Source of the DNA: Bactericera cockerelli
Lineage: Eukaryota > Arthropoda > Insecta > Hemiptera > Triozidae
Assembly: GCA_024516035.1 (NCBI GenBank)
Contig: CM044957.1
Span: 47,259,427-47,323,426 of the forward strand
Reading direction: 5' to 3'
Length of the DNA stretch: 64,000 bases
Part shown: positions 29,696-40,985 of the stretch, in pieces
Position numbering within the stretch: the first letter of the stretch is position 1
Layout of the letters: each line of letters opens with the position of its first letter
Notes under the pieces: generated by a model
What the model saw: only the letters and a program-made list of their open reading frames with translations
Told to the model about the DNA's origin: nothing
Databases searched by the model: none
Program-made: the position numbers and the translations under genes

Positions 29696-29854
29696 GTAAT
29701 GGAATCACCAAAAAAAAAAAAAAAAATATTTTCCATCATGTATAGGGTTAGCCATTCAGCGTGGTAATACTGCCATCATTCTCAGCACCCTACCTGATGG
29801 AAAAGGACTTGGTTCTATATTTTATTTGAGAAGTAAATAAAAAATACAAAGTCA

Positions 29855-30080
29855 GCGTCGATGGCGCGTTGAATGCACCGGCTCTCGTAGGATCACCGAA
29901 GTTAAGCAACGTGCAACTAGGTCTTCGTGATGCTGGCATTCCGGCCCAATCCTGACTGGGTGAGGTTAATGTGGGAAGCTGGTTTGTGAGTTTCCTGCGA
30001 ATAGAGGGTAACACCCCCCTCGTGATATGACCATGCAGTTGAAAGCGACGTTAAACCCCCCCCCCCCCCCCCCCCCCAAA
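29855..30080 (+). mobile_element. 5S-derived SINE, full length, with poly-C tail
   Basis: The copy reads GCGTCGATGGCGCGTTGAAT, GCACCGGCTCTCGTAGGATC, ACCGAAGTTAAGCAACGTGC, TTCGTGATGCTGGCATTCC, then CCTGCGAATAGAGGGTAACA and GCAGTTGAAAGCGACG. It ends in an uninterrupted run of about 24 C (30054-30077). Confidence 0.9.
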
Positions 30081-31500
30081 AATACAACATTCTGAAGAGA
30101 CAAGAGAAGAAACATTTGTACAGAATTGTTGCCAGCACGATTTCAGATAAAGTGACCGCTCACACGACTCCTGTTCCTCGCCGACCAGAAAGCAACAAAT
30201 AGCAGAACAGAAGATCAAAGTCAGCAGGCACAGACCTCCCGGCATCCCAGGTCATTATTCCTCAGCATCAACTAATTAGGCCTTACAGTTCTCTGTTTTC
30301 AAGTCTTAAACTATTTTTCACTAATCACTTTATACCTGAACTTTAAATCCTCATTCCGGGACTCTGCTGCATTGGGTTTTACAATTACTTCAAAAGACTA
30401 CCTCCACCCGTCGGCCAGAGCTCCTTACTACTCCTCAGGTATCTGACATTAAATTTGATGTATGCGTAGATATCTGCATGATTATTACAGAAACTTTAGT
30501 CCTCGCCACGCCCATCGTAATGACTACCATTCTCAAGTTTGAACATCTGGACAGAGAGCTTCACGGCTTCAAACTTGGTAGGTAGTTTACGTGGCAGTTC
30601 AGGTATTTATCTCACTAGATACCTACTATCTAGCTTCTTGTTTGCTGAAGACCTCTAATGCAATTAATGTGCTGGTTAAGTTGCTGGTGAAGGTAGGTTA
30701 TATTTGTTTAGTCCTGTTTTTTATATTATGAACATGCGTGCACTGCGTTTATAACGTACAATTTTAATTTATAATGTATAATAATTATGAGCAGGCATAT
30801 AATTATTATTAAAATTTACATCATCTTAGTGTAAGAAACTCAAATTTGTGTCCATAAGTAATAGCTTGTTAGAGGATTTCTATTACCAATACCACGGTCC
30901 AAACTTTGTTAGATATCGAAATTTTTATGTTAATTGATCCTCTCAAAATCAATATCTCTCTACCAAAAAAGTATAAAAACAAAAAAAGTGCCTTAAGCCT
31001 CTTTTTTTTATCTCACTTAAACGGTAACACAGTGATGGCATGCATATTGCATATTAAGAACTATTACCTGCTGATGAGAGCACATAATCTCGAAACAGCT
31101 GTCCAGGTAAGTTCTGATATTCATGTACACCTAAATACAACTTCTCACTGTCCTGTTTATAGTGTTTATACTGACATAGGGAAAAAAATAATGCGAACCG
31201 ACCCCTATATTTATCACGCTACTTGAAGAAATTATAAAAATTACAAAAAGCAAAAAGGCATTAGTTTAGATGTAATGGTGAAAAAACAAAAATCAAAAAT
31301 TACTGGCTGTTTTTTAAGTTATATCTATAAAAAAAAATTGTTATAGACTTCTCTTAATAAAAAAATAAAAATCTCCACTAAACGCTCTCGCTAAAGATTT
31401 ATAAAAAGGGAATAGACTAGTCAACCCTAAGAAGGCTAGCTTGCAGTTTCCCAAAGGGTTCACTTTATTTTCATATAAAGATTCCTGTCCAGTATTGTTG
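30081..31500. other. 1.4 kb with no recognised feature
   Basis: Mixed sequence without convincing exons. An ORF at 30906-31226 contains no motif I recognise. A fragment at about 31420-31460 (GGCTAGCTTGCAGTTTCCC) belongs to the dispersed repeat of 20830 and 58205. Confidence 0.4.
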
Positions 31501-31501
31501 T

Positions 31502-31681
31502 GGGGCTGTATTATGAAATAGAATTAGTAAATCTAAACGGTAAACGGACTCTTTTTAATGGCTGATCGATAGGTATTTTAAACAAGATTTTCCGGCACCC
31601 AAGTTGGCTACAGCTCCGTTACGCCACAGAACTAATATACAGCTACAAAGATTAACCAATCCTGTTTCACAATTCAGCCCC
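31502..31681. mobile_element. 180-bp MITE with GGGGCTGTATTATGAAATAG ends
   Basis: Ends GGGGCTGTATTATGAAATAG and, reversed, GGGGCTGAATTGTGAAACAG face each other. This is the same end family as 5456-5923 and 20654-21177. There is no coding content. Confidence 0.75.
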
Positions 31682-31689
31682 TGGTGAAT

Positions 31690-31848
31690 ATTTCAGTTAT
31701 TTCTTTACCAGCAGTAAACCCAAGACGTATTTTTAAGTGGTCAAAACCACAAAATGGGAGGAAAACTTGTCATGTCCCGGCTGGGTTTCGAACCCGCGAC
31801 CTCTGGCTTACCAGTCGGACGTCTTGACCACTGAGCTACCGGGACAGA
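31690..31848 (-). mobile_element. SINE family A copy
   Basis: Reverse body (CAGCAGTAAACCCAAGACG, GGTCAAAACCACAAAATGGG) and complete head (GGGTTTCGAACCCGCGACC through TGAGCTACCGGGACAG). The ORF that follows at 31855-32193 is not recognised. Confidence 0.8.
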
Positions 31849-32264
31849 AACAGGGTGACTCATGCCCACTCACTCTGTTTGATAAACAATTCAACCACCT
31901 TGGATAGAGGAGAGATATCTAGGAGGAAATATGACACAAAACTAGCCACAGAACATTCCACACATAACATCGATCGACAATCGACCTTATATTTTCGCAT
32001 GAATACCAACCGTCCATTAAAATGCCACTTCTCCTTTGAATGTGGTCAGTATAGACCATGTGGAGCTCTGGCAGAGTCTTGTGACCAAACACAGGGGGCA
32101 GGACTGAGAAGAGATGATTTAATGAGATCATTTCATACAAGTTATCAGAATGGGTCTTTCTCCCACTCGCTTGAAAATAATAGGTACATCTAGTTTGCTA
32201 GGTCTCAGAGAGGAATTCTTAGAGAAAACTTATTATTATTGTTATTATTATCAATAATAACCTC

Positions 32265-32445
32265 CGACCTCCGTGGCTCAGTGGTTAAGAGCATTGGTTG
32301 CTGACCCGGAGGTTGCGGGTTCCAATCCCGGCCGGAGCGGAAAATTCTAACCGAGTTTTTCCGATTCTGGAATGGCATGGATGTAAAGGTAAAGTGCCCT
32401 GAAGTAATGCGAAAGCGGTTTCTGGGCATAATTACCCTAAAAAAA
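32265..32445 (+). mobile_element. SINE family B, full length
   Basis: Head CCTCCGTGGCTCAGTGGTTA, anticodon-arm-like TTGCTGACCCGGAGG, B-box GGGTTCCAATCCCGGCC, body TGGCATGGATGTAAAGG and AATGCGAAAGCGG, then an A-rich tail. The head folds as a tRNA-like cloverleaf by eye. Confidence 0.85.
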
Positions 32446-32579
32446 TAAAAACAATTTTTTATAATAAGAAAACTCATTATAAAACATCGCATGGCATTAT
32501 AAAACATCGCATGGACTGTTTTGACGATAGTACGCTCAGAATTTTTACCACAGAAAAGTTTACCAGGGCACAATCGACC

Positions 32580-33890
32580 TGCTGAGAATACTGAATCAAT
32601 TTGGTAGATTTCATGTAAATCGGAGTTGTTTATGACATCTAAGGGCCGAGTTGTGAAACAGGAACAGGATTAAATCTTAAAAAATAAAAACAGGATCCAA
32701 TTGTGTAAGCAGGAAACCTGGATATACTAGAAAAACTCGTGGCACTTACCTATAAAGATTTCCTGTTTGAAAAAAGTTTTTTAAGCAGGAGTTCCTGTAG
32801 GTTCCACTGTAACTAAATTTGTCATGTTTTACATTGTGTACGAGCTAGGACATTGTGTATACGAGCTAGCAAAAACCCCTCTTTTCTTCATTCTCATCTG
32901 GAGGTGCTGCAAGCAACTTCTTAACACCGGCCGCGCCTGGTGTGAACTATTGTCATTGAAAAAATGCCTCCTCAAATAGTGCCCCCCCTACAATCCCCCC
33001 CAACAATCTCTCCTCCCCCCCAAACAGGATGACTTACTCTCAAGAGGGAGGACTGTGGCTGTGTTCTTTATGACTGCATTGTTTCCGTTGCATTACGATG
33101 CAGTTGGGTAGTTTAGGAGGCGGAGAATATTACTCCCCACGTCAAAAGAAAACAGGACCTGTAAATCAAGGAGAGCTCAAAAATGTTCATAGAAGTTACG
33201 AAGTTGGACTATGAAATATCTACCTAGATAGGAGTAGGACATAAGATCAGAAATGCAGTGCTTAAAAATCACGCGAACGACCTGTTTTCATACCTACAGA
33301 GTTAAAACGCCTAATTTCGAGAAATAAATTGAAGAAGAAACCCAGAAAATTGTATTTTTGTTTAAAAAAAACTACTGATGCAAAGTAGAAATTGTCCTAA
33401 CGCATCATGCGCCTAGCTTTATATTAAAAAAGTTTGAATTAAAAACACTGAAATGATCCACCGACTTTGTAAAGATCAATGAAAAAACAGCAAATTAATG
33501 TAACATATTATGCATAGTGAAAAAAAAAGAAGCGGCCACCCAGTAGCACAATGTTATCTCTCTGGCTTTTCAATTATTTTTAATATCACCTCCTATATTG
33601 CTATTCTCTAGGTTAGTTTGTAACATGCTCCTGAGTCCTGAGTCTGGTGTGAGTTATGAACCATCATTAAAATGAATGGAGCTGGGGAATATTAGAGTAC
33701 CAACCGAATGAATGGAAACAATAATAATTATCCTGCCATTACGCATGCTCAGGTCTCGATAGAGCGAGACTGGAATTATAATCTAAACTCATCATGTGGT
33801 ACTACTGTAATTTAAATAATTCTCATCGGGAGAGGCTTCTCAAAAACGGGGAATGGTATTTTTTTTTTTTTTTTTTACTGAAAAAATAAT
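32580..33890. other. 1.3 kb with no recognised gene
   Basis: A GC-richer piece near 32905-32945 (GGAGGTGCTGCAAGC, ACCGGCCGCGCCTGG) resembles 46360-46400, and the preceding TTGTGTACGAGCTAGGACA resembles 45887. Together they outline a dispersed repeat. MITE-end-like GGGCCGAGTTGTGAAACAGG lies at 32643. Confidence 0.4.
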
Positions 33891-33974
33891 ATATGATCTC
33901 TATCAGTGCCGGCCCATCCGAGAGGAAAGGGCGGAATTTTATGATTATTTTTTTTCCACTGAAAAATCGCTATA

Positions 33975-34017
33975 ATAATAAACACTCTTTAGTGGAAGGT
34001 AACCACCAGGCGAGGTT

Positions 34018-34055
<38 letters not shown>

Positions 34056-34505
34056 AACTTACGGGGTTAAGCCCATTTTTGTTACAAAAAAAAAAAAAAC
34101 TAACAAAGTTAAATTTAAAATTAAAGAAAAAAAACGTGATGAAAGGAAAACCTTCATCGCAACCCCAAATATGTCGAGAGCACGGACCCTAGAGCAATGA
34201 TATGGTGGTTAACCATCATCAACGCATCAGCTCTACATGGGCCACGCTCACCACATCATTGAGTGTGCAGAAAAAAATATCAATACTACTAACTTTATTT
34301 CCAATGTTCTGCATTCTCTGGAGCGGGGAAAATTCACCGGTGTTGGTGTTTCTCAAAACATTTTCTACCACCTAACCCTCAAAGTCTTATTATTATGTGG
34401 TCACATACTCAAATTAAAGAGGAAAAATTCATGCACTGGGTGGGATTCGAACCAACGGATCCCACCCAGATCCTACGCTACCTGGATTACCAGACTAGCA
34501 CTGGT
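33975..34505 (-). mobile_element. SINE family E, possibly split by a T-rich segment
   Basis: 33980-34020 is the family E tail (AACACTCTTTAGTGGAAGG, TAACCACCAGGCGAGG). 34340-34502 is the rest of the reverse element (ACATTTTCTACCACCTAACC to GATTACCAGACTAGCACTGG). A poly-T run (34021-34050) and ~300 bp lie between. GATCCCACCCAGATCC is duplicated within the head. Confidence 0.6.
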
Positions 34506-34584
34506 CGGCCCATCAGGGGGGAAAGGGACAGCGCTGCGTGTCTTTCGATTTGAAACTTTTCGGTCTATAGGTACTATATAATTT

Positions 34585-34775
34585 GCCGATCTCCGTGGCT
34601 CAGTGGTTAAGAGCATTGGTTGCTGACCCGGAGGTTGCGGGTTCGAATCCCGGCCGGAGCGGAAAATTCTGACCGAGTTTTTCCGTTTCCGGAATGGCAT
34701 GGATGTAAAGGCAATGTGTCCTAAAGTAATGCGAAAGCGGTTCCGGGGCACAACTACCTTAAAAAAAAAAGAAAA
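34585..34775 (+). mobile_element. SINE family B, full length
   Basis: This is nearly the same as 32265-32445, with an intact B-box GGGTTCGAATCCCGG and a tail ACCTTAAAAAAAAAAGAAAA. It is a good consensus copy. Confidence 0.85.
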
Positions 34776-34927
34776 AAAAAAGGTACTACATAATTTAATA
34801 GAAGACGTAAAGTGTCCTTCTCTAAGGGGGCCTTCTAAAAGACTCATGATCTCCGTCATTTCTACCATTGTCAACACTAGTGTTGGTTTTGACTTTGTCA
34901 AACACTAGTGTGTCACTTACTTATAAT

Positions 34928-35345
34928 TACTTATCCTTGGCTAGGGCCTAGACGACCAAATGGCTGCTCAACAGCTTGCCTCCATTGGATTCGATTCTGA
35001 GCTATAACTGTCCATGTTTCTGGATTAATTCCAGCTTCCTCCACATCTATTTGAACATTGTCAATCCATCTGGTTTTTGGTCTTCCTCTTGTTCTGTGTC
35101 CATCGACTTTGTTGTTGAAAACTATCTGTGGTATATCTGTGTTGTTCATTCTGGCCAAATGGCCTGCCCAATTCATTCTTCTATTTTTCATTAGTTTTAT
35201 TATGTTTGGATGTTTGTAACGTTCATTTAATTCTCTATTGTATCCTCCATTGCTGAGAGACAGGATCTTTAATGGGACCGTAGATTCTTCTTAATATTTT
35301 CCTTTCGAAAACAAGGAGCTTCTGTTCATCAATACTGCAGAATGT
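34928..35345 (-). pseudogene. LINE reverse transcriptase C-terminal fragment
   Basis: The minus-strand ORF 34931-35191 has MNWAGHLARMNNTDIPQIV, GHRTRGRPKTRWIDNV and IAQNRIQWRQAVEQ. This WAGH..RM...GRPK.RW.D...W...A..R..WR pattern ends many arthropod endonuclease-RT proteins. Upstream, out of frame, LLVFERKILRRIYGP continues the homology, so a frameshift and a stop separate the parts. No polymerase core is present. Confidence 0.88.
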
Positions 35346-35473
35346 AAGCTTTGCCTAGTGTGTCAAACAAAAACAAAAAAATAGAGATTTGAGGATTATG
35401 AGAGTTTTTTCTGGAACAAGGGCCTTCGCACCCCAAATGGTTTCATTCATCGCAGTTTAAGATGATTATCACT

Positions 35474-35705
35474 TGTGCACTGATAGTCAAGTGTGCTTAA
35501 CACGCTAGTCTGGTAATCCAGGTAGCGTAGAGATCCGTTGGTTCAAATCCCACCCGGTGCATGAATTTTTCCCAATTAATTTGAGTTTCTGACCACATAA
35601 TAACAGGACTCCCAGGGTTAGTTGTAGAAAATGCTTTGAGCATTAACCTGGCCTGGTGGTTACCTTCCACTTGAGAGTGTTATTATTATTATCATCATTA
35701 GAGAA
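35474..35705 (+). mobile_element. SINE family E, full length
   Basis: Head GTGCACTGATAGTCAAGTG, ACGCTAGTCTGGTAATCC, B-box GGTTCAAATCCC, body CATGAATTTTTCCC, AGAAAATGCTTTGAGCATTA and TTCCACTTGAGAGTG, then (ATT)n. It is used as the reference copy of family E. Confidence 0.85.
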
Positions 35706-35924
35706 AATGGGAATGGAGCATGGGCGTTTGATTGTGATGGTATGGTTTAGTTTTAGAACAAGAAATTATTAGAATATCTTGTATCTTGAGGGCATCCAGC
35801 ATGTGTAGAAAAATTAGGAGATTCAGAAGTGGCGAACGCTTGTTAAGCTTTGAGCTGTAAAAGTTATTGTTCTTTATTTTCTTTTCTTTTTAATGATGAC
35901 TTATATTACTTTTGTAAATTTCTA

Positions 35925-35960
35925 ATATTAGAAATCGGAAGTATTGTTTTGTTTGTTTGG
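35925..35960. repeat. TTTCTAATATTAGAAATCGG module
   Basis: The palindrome TTTCTAATATTAGAAA with ATCGGAAGTATTGT recurs at 28282 and, reversed, at about 62020, with a partial copy at 43660. It probably marks the end of a dispersed element. Confidence 0.6.
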
Positions 35961-36121
35961 GTAACTTCGCTTTCAACTGCATGGTCATATCACGATGTTT
36001 ATTTCTTAAAATAACAAGAAATTTATAGTTTTAAAAGTTAAAACCCGCATGGATTCAAACCTACGTTCGCTCCCTCTCATTAAAAAAAAAAATAAAAAAA
36101 AAAAAAAAAAAAAAAAAAATT

Positions 36122-36345
36122 AGGTGTACGTTGCTTTCAACTGCATGGTCATATCACGACTGGACTGGTACTCTGGTACCCTCTATTCGCAGGAAACTGA
36201 GAGAGCTGCTACCAACATTAACCTCACCCAACCTTCGGTCGGAATGCCAGCATCACGAAATCTTCACCTTACTGGACGGTGTTTAACTTCGGTGATCCTA
36301 CGAAAACCGGTGCATTCAACGCACCATCGACGCTATTTTTATTTT
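36122..36345 (-). mobile_element. 5S-derived SINE, full length
   Basis: The minus strand begins AGCGTCGATGGTGCGTTGAA and includes GCACCGGTTTTCGTAGGATC, TTTCGTGATGCTGGCATTCC and TGACCATGCAGTTGAAAGC. It is followed (minus strand) by an A-rich tail seen as the T-free A-run at 36080-36119 on the plus strand, so the tail orientation is unclear. Confidence 0.8.
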
Positions 36346-36782
36346 TGTTCAATTCTAAAAGCTGTATCTTCGAGGTTTCCAATCGCACATCAGTGAGTTT
36401 TACCTATTCAACAACAGTTTTACCTCGTACCTTTTTCTCTCACTAGTGATCTTTCATTAGGAAATTTACCAAAATTTACCGAATAATAAAACTATTGATA
36501 AACACTTTTTTCGATTGAAAAACTTTATTGTATTTGAAAATTTGGTATTTTTAGCTTGCCAATAATATAATAGCTAATTTAGCTATTCGGTATATTATCA
36601 CACAATGCCATTGCCGATATAGTTACCTCACAAACATCAGAAAATTGAAGGAAGGCCTTTTTTCCCGTGGAATAAAGGAGGAATCCTGTGTAATGTTGAG
36701 CCTCGGATAAACGAGGCCCGAGATATATCAAATTCGACCTCATCGGAATTTGCACTTTTTTATATGTTTGTATACTACTTTG

Positions 36783-36995
36783 GCCAGCCTCCGTGGCGTA
36801 ATGGTTGTGACTACCGCCCGTAGTCCAGAGTTCCCAAGTTTGACTCCCGGTTAAGGCAGAGTTTTTGACGAAAATTCTGTTCTATCCAAACACGTGAGGC
36901 TGGCATTTTCGTGAGGTTAATGTAGCTGGTACGATTTCCAGCGGTAGGAGTGTAAAACCCCCGTCCTGACTACTTTCAATCAGGACGCACATCAG
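36783..36995 (+). mobile_element. SINE family F, full length
   Basis: Head AGCCTCCGTGGCGTAATGG with CTACCGCCCGTAGTCC and B-box AGTTTGACTCCCGG, then CAAACACGTGAGGCTGGC and GTAAAACCCCCGTCCTGAC. It is the clearest family F head in the window. Confidence 0.8.
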
Positions 36996-36999
36996 AATT

Positions 37000-37600
37000 A
37001 GAATCAACTGGTCACAATACATCTAAATAGAGGTCGGTGTGATAATTGGTGCTTCTCTTGTGGAACTCCAACCCGTCTACAATAATAGTATACTACTTGG
37101 GTGAAACTGCAACACCATGATGTGCTGAACCTATACCTTTTAAATAATTCCAACCGCTCCAAAAGCATCCTGTATATCTAGGAATAAATTTTTCTACATT
37201 CAAATCTGGATTGTATGCACGTTTAAAAGTACAACTTCAGGATTAGGCTGGACACGACTCTGCGGAGAATATTGAACGGTGCACACATACCTGCTAATTT
37301 ATTCTTACACATCTCTTTTAAAAAGAAGTTTTATCCGAGTAACACCATTAAAGAAGAACACAATTAATAAACGGTTACTGAGTTTTCTTGCTCACCAAGC
37401 TTCTTCGTGATTTAAGAGAAGAATATGGTGCTCGTTGTATTGATAGTTTTTGTTTGAAGAGTGGTAGGAACTTCTATTTCTACTACTGACATGAACGACG
37501 GGCGGCCGTGGCTTGAGGTGTTAGGTAACTCGACAAGTATCATACACGTAAATGCAACAGTACTAGTTGATCAAATTGATCAGTGGACACGTCAGAGTTC
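37000..37600. other. No recognised feature
   Basis: Sequence without coding or repeat signal that I can support, apart from ordinary AT-rich stretches. Confidence 0.35.
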
Positions 37601-37604
37601 ACAT

Positions 37605-38243
37605 GTCTAGAACATTCCCTGAAAATTTCAGCTCAATTGGACAAAAATTGCAGCTTTAATCTCGATAAGCCATTTTCATCAATATCTTAGCCTAGCTCGA
37701 CCATACTCGACCTTAATTAACAAAGAGTAATTCAAAAATAGTAAATTTATCAAGTATGTAAGAAACATACCCTGAAAATTTCAGTTCGATTGAACAAAAA
37801 TTGCGGCTTCTATCGCGATAAGACATTTTGATCCACATCTTAGCCTAGCTCGACTTTACATGATATGGTTCAAAAACTATACAACAATTCCAAGTATGAA
37901 TGGAACATACCCTGAAAGTTTCAGCTCAATTGGACTAAAATTACAACTTTTATCGCGTTGCATACATACATACAGACATAGATAGATATATAGATATACA
38001 TAGGTACATAGATAGGAACGGACAAGTTCCACTTGAGTTAAAGGTTAAAGGTAGTGAATGACTCACTTCTTTACTCTTCGTTCGCCATTATTGCGTGTGT
38101 ATGCAAAAAATTAAAATAATAATAATGAAATAACTGGAAATATCGATCAACTGAGGTCAGTCTAAAATTTAGAAATTATCCACCTGTAAATAATAAAAAT
38201 ATCGCCATATTTTTTACACTTTTCGACTAGGACAAATAAGTCT
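37605..38243. repeat. Repeat block with ~125-bp internal units; upstream copy of a duplicated segment
   Basis: Three degenerate units of about 110-125 bp each contain ATACCCTGAAAATTTCAG, CAATTGGACAAAAATTGC and ATCGCGATAAG. 37711-38243 is nearly identical to 39258-39780, including the short stretch CATACATACATACAGACATA and the family A tail at its right end. Similar units lie at 5200-5350. Confidence 0.85.
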
Positions 38244-38520
38244 TTTTGGAAGATCGTTTTTTTTTTTTTTTTTTTTTTAATAAAGAATTATCATTTGCTT
38301 TGTGTTTTTCACTTTCGCTATGTCACAATTCCTCAAACCCCCACTACTTATCAAATTTATCTCTGTCCCGGTAGCTCAGTAATTCGTAATAAGCTCTAAA
38401 CGCTTGTGGCCTGTGTTGTAGTTTTCCCATCCCGTGGTATGCCTCCCCCTTGTTGGGCGAAAAGCGACCTGGGGGGAGGTTTCGAAGAGAACTCCTGAGC
38501 CCCCAAAAAAAATTCACCCC
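38244..38520 (+). mobile_element. Chimeric SINE: family A head joined to family C tail
   Basis: TGTCCCGGTAGCTCAGT (family A head) is joined directly to AATTCGTAATAAGC and then to AACGCTTGTGGCCTGTG, GTTTTCCCATCCCGTGG and TATGCCTCCCCC, which are the family C 3' part in reverse. The preceding stretch is TTTTTGGAAGATCG, poly-T and ATTATCATTTGCTTTG. The whole block recurs at 41744-42010. Confidence 0.6.
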
Positions 38521-38524
38521 CTCG

Positions 38525-39255
38525 TAACTTTTGAACGCGACGGAATTTTTCAATTCTGTAAAGTTCTAAGAATAGGAAGTGTCCTATGGCCCATCCTGTG
38601 GTTATACTTATTTAAGGCCCCGTTCGGCCCTTCCGGCTTTTAGGCCATATTTTTTCATTTTTCTCGCGAATTTTAAATGAGATGCTATATTTTTTATTCC
38701 TGTTAATTAAAGTCCACATCAGGTTGAGTATAATAAGCTTTTAAAATTTTCAAAAACCTTACCAGGGCCGGAGCTGGTAGAGTGCAAGGTTCAAAACTGT
38801 CACACCCTGTATATCAGCGTTAGTTAGATTTTTTAGTACAATTTTTATTTACACAGGTTCAAAATATTGTTTTACACCATATGAAATGAAAATATATTCT
38901 TGTTTACATTTCATCAGGGCCGTAGTTAAATTTTTGTAAAAGTACTTTTTTTCTCACGTCAATTTTTCCGAAAATTAATGGTTTTTTGAAATTGGCATTT
39001 TTAGAGGTGAAAGTCTGCAGTGACATACGTTTTTTATGCTTAAAATCGAAAGAAAACTTTACGGAGAAGCTATTAAGGTCATAAAAAAGGACATTTAACC
39101 TTCTAGTTTTTTTACAACAGTGTCCGGTAAAGTGGGTGAATTTCGAAATTATTGGATTTTTTTTTGTTGTTGAGGAAACACAATTGGCATAGAAAATAAA
39201 TAGTACCTAATAAGAGAATAATACTTCAAATAACAACAAAATACGAAATTAAATA
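38525..39255. other. No recognised feature
   Basis: AT-rich sequence without exons. GGGCCGGAGCTGG near 38764 and CCCTGTATATCAGCG near 38811 are the only notable phrases. Confidence 0.35.
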
Positions 39256-39257
39256 CC

Positions 39258-39925
39258 TTAATTAACAAAGAGTAATTCAAAAATAGTAAATTTATCAAGT
39301 ATGTAAGAAACATACCCTGAAAATTTCAGTTCGATTGAACAAAAATTGCGGCTTCTATCGCGATAAGACATTTTGATCCACATCTTAGCCTAGCTCGACT
39401 TTACATGATATGGTTCAAAAACTATACAACAATTCCAAGTATGAATGGAACATACCCTGAAAATTTCAGCTCAATTGGACTAAAATTACAACTTTTATCG
39501 CGTTGCATACATACATACAGACATAGATAGATATATAGATATACATAGGTACATAGATAGGAACGGACAAGTTCCACTTGAGTTAAAGGTAGTGAATGAC
39601 TCACTTCTTTACTCTTCGTTCGCCATTATTGCGTGTGTATGCAAAAAATTAAAATAATAATAATGAAATAACTGGAAATATCGATCAACTGAGGTCAGTC
39701 TAAAATTTAGCAATTATCCACCTGTAAATAATAAAAATATCGCCATATTTTTTACACTTTTCGACTAGGACAAATAAGTCCCAATATTCCAGCAGTAAGT
39801 CATAGACGTATTATTATGTGTTTAAAATCTCAAATGGGGGGATAACTCGTCATGTCCCGGCAGGATTGCAAACCCACGACATCTGGAATACCAGACCGAC
39901 TTCTTGACCACTGAGCTACCGGGAC
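39258..39925 (-). repeat. Second copy of the 0.5-kb block, followed by an intact SINE A
   Basis: 39258-39780 repeats 37711-38243. Here the family A SINE whose tail ends the block continues in full (39743-39925, reverse, head GACATCTGGAATACC to GAGCTACCGGGAC). In the upstream copy it is cut at AAATAAGTC. Confidence 0.88.
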
Positions 39926-39929
39926 TTAG

Positions 39930-40205
39930 CTCTCACCATCTGAGGAAGTCGAACTCAGGCTTCGGCTACTGTAAGAGCCACCATTGATCGGACAGGCTAG
40001 AAGATCATGCGGATAATTATGATGCAAGGAGCTCACTGTTCGGACACCGCTTCATTAGGGCTGCTGCAGGAGAGTGTTATTTATGTTGCAAGATCGATAT
40101 CCATAAATCACCCAGGTCGGGAGTCTCCCCAGCCTTTCCTAGGAGCTTTCCTATCCACTCCGTGGTGGTTTGAGCAAATTACACATCTCTGTATTCCAAC
40201 CTGTA
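39930..40205. other. No recognised feature
   Basis: Mixed-composition sequence. An ORF at 40007-40249 has no motif that I recognise. Confidence 0.35.
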
Positions 40206-40590
40206 AAACCGACCTCAGTAGCTTGATCGATAAGGCGGCGGACTTGTAACCTGTAGGTCGATGGTTCAAGACTTGGTTTCAGAATTTTAGCTTGCCCATC
40301 CCGTAGTATGCCTCCCCTCTGATGGACGAGAAATGACACAATACTTCCCTTTCAGGCGCTGGACCAACACGAGCGCACCGGAAGGTATCCCTCTATTATC
40401 GACTGGTTGGAGTCCCACAAGTGAGCCCTAATTATCACACCTACCTGTATTAGATCTATTGTGACCAAGGTATTCCTTACAAACAACTGTAATCAAATTT
40501 ACAATATTTTTTTGTCGGCTCTGGGGATCGAACCCAGGACCTTCCGCATATCAAGCGAGTGCCTTACCACTGAGTTAACCGGTGCTAGGT
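40206..40590. mobile_element. SINE D head (+) and SINE C (-)
   Basis: 40206-40270 is a family D head (CCGACCTCAGTAGCTTGATC, GGCGGCGGACTTGTAACC). It abuts a reverse family C copy at 40280-40590 (CATCCCGTAGTATGCCTCC, GGATCGAACCCAGGACCTTC). The family C copy carries an internal insertion at about 40395-40465 (GACTGGTTGGAGTCCC, ACCTGTATTAGATC) that resembles the end of family F. Confidence 0.65.
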
Positions 40591-40639
40591 AACACGAGAG
40601 AACCGGAAGGTACCTTAGAAACAACTGTTATGAAATATA

Positions 40640-40985
40640 GAGTACAGGGATCGGTTGGTTCGAACCCCACTCACCTCATGAATTTTTCCTCATTTGAGTT
40701 TGTGACCACGTAAAACTAAAACTCTTGAGGGTTAGGTAGTAGAAAATGCTTTAAGCATTAACCTCGCATGATGGTTACCTTCCACTAAAGAGTGTTGTTA
40801 TTATTATTAGAGCATTTTCTACCACCTAACTCTCAGCCTCTTCATAAGTATGTGGTCATAAATTCAAATTAATGAGGAAAATTCTGTTATTTTTATTAAT
40901 ACAATGTTATTATTATTAATACAATTTTTTTTTGCCGGCACTGGTGATCGAACCCTCCGCATGGCAAGCGAGTGCCTTGAGCTAA
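40640..40985. mobile_element. Two inverted SINE E fragments and a SINE C fragment
   Basis: 40650-40812 (+): GGTTCGAACCCCACTC, AGAAAATGCTTTAAGCATTA, TTCCACTAAAGAGTG. 40812-40890 (-): GCATTTTCTACCACCTAACT, TTAATGAGGAAAATTC. 40925-40985 (-): GCCGGCACTGGTGATCGAAC, a family C head fragment. Confidence 0.6.

Noticed and set aside
29855..29925. Candidate 5S rRNA gene
   Set aside because: Only about 60 nt resemble 5S rRNA. The 3' half is replaced by a SINE body, and many copies exist.
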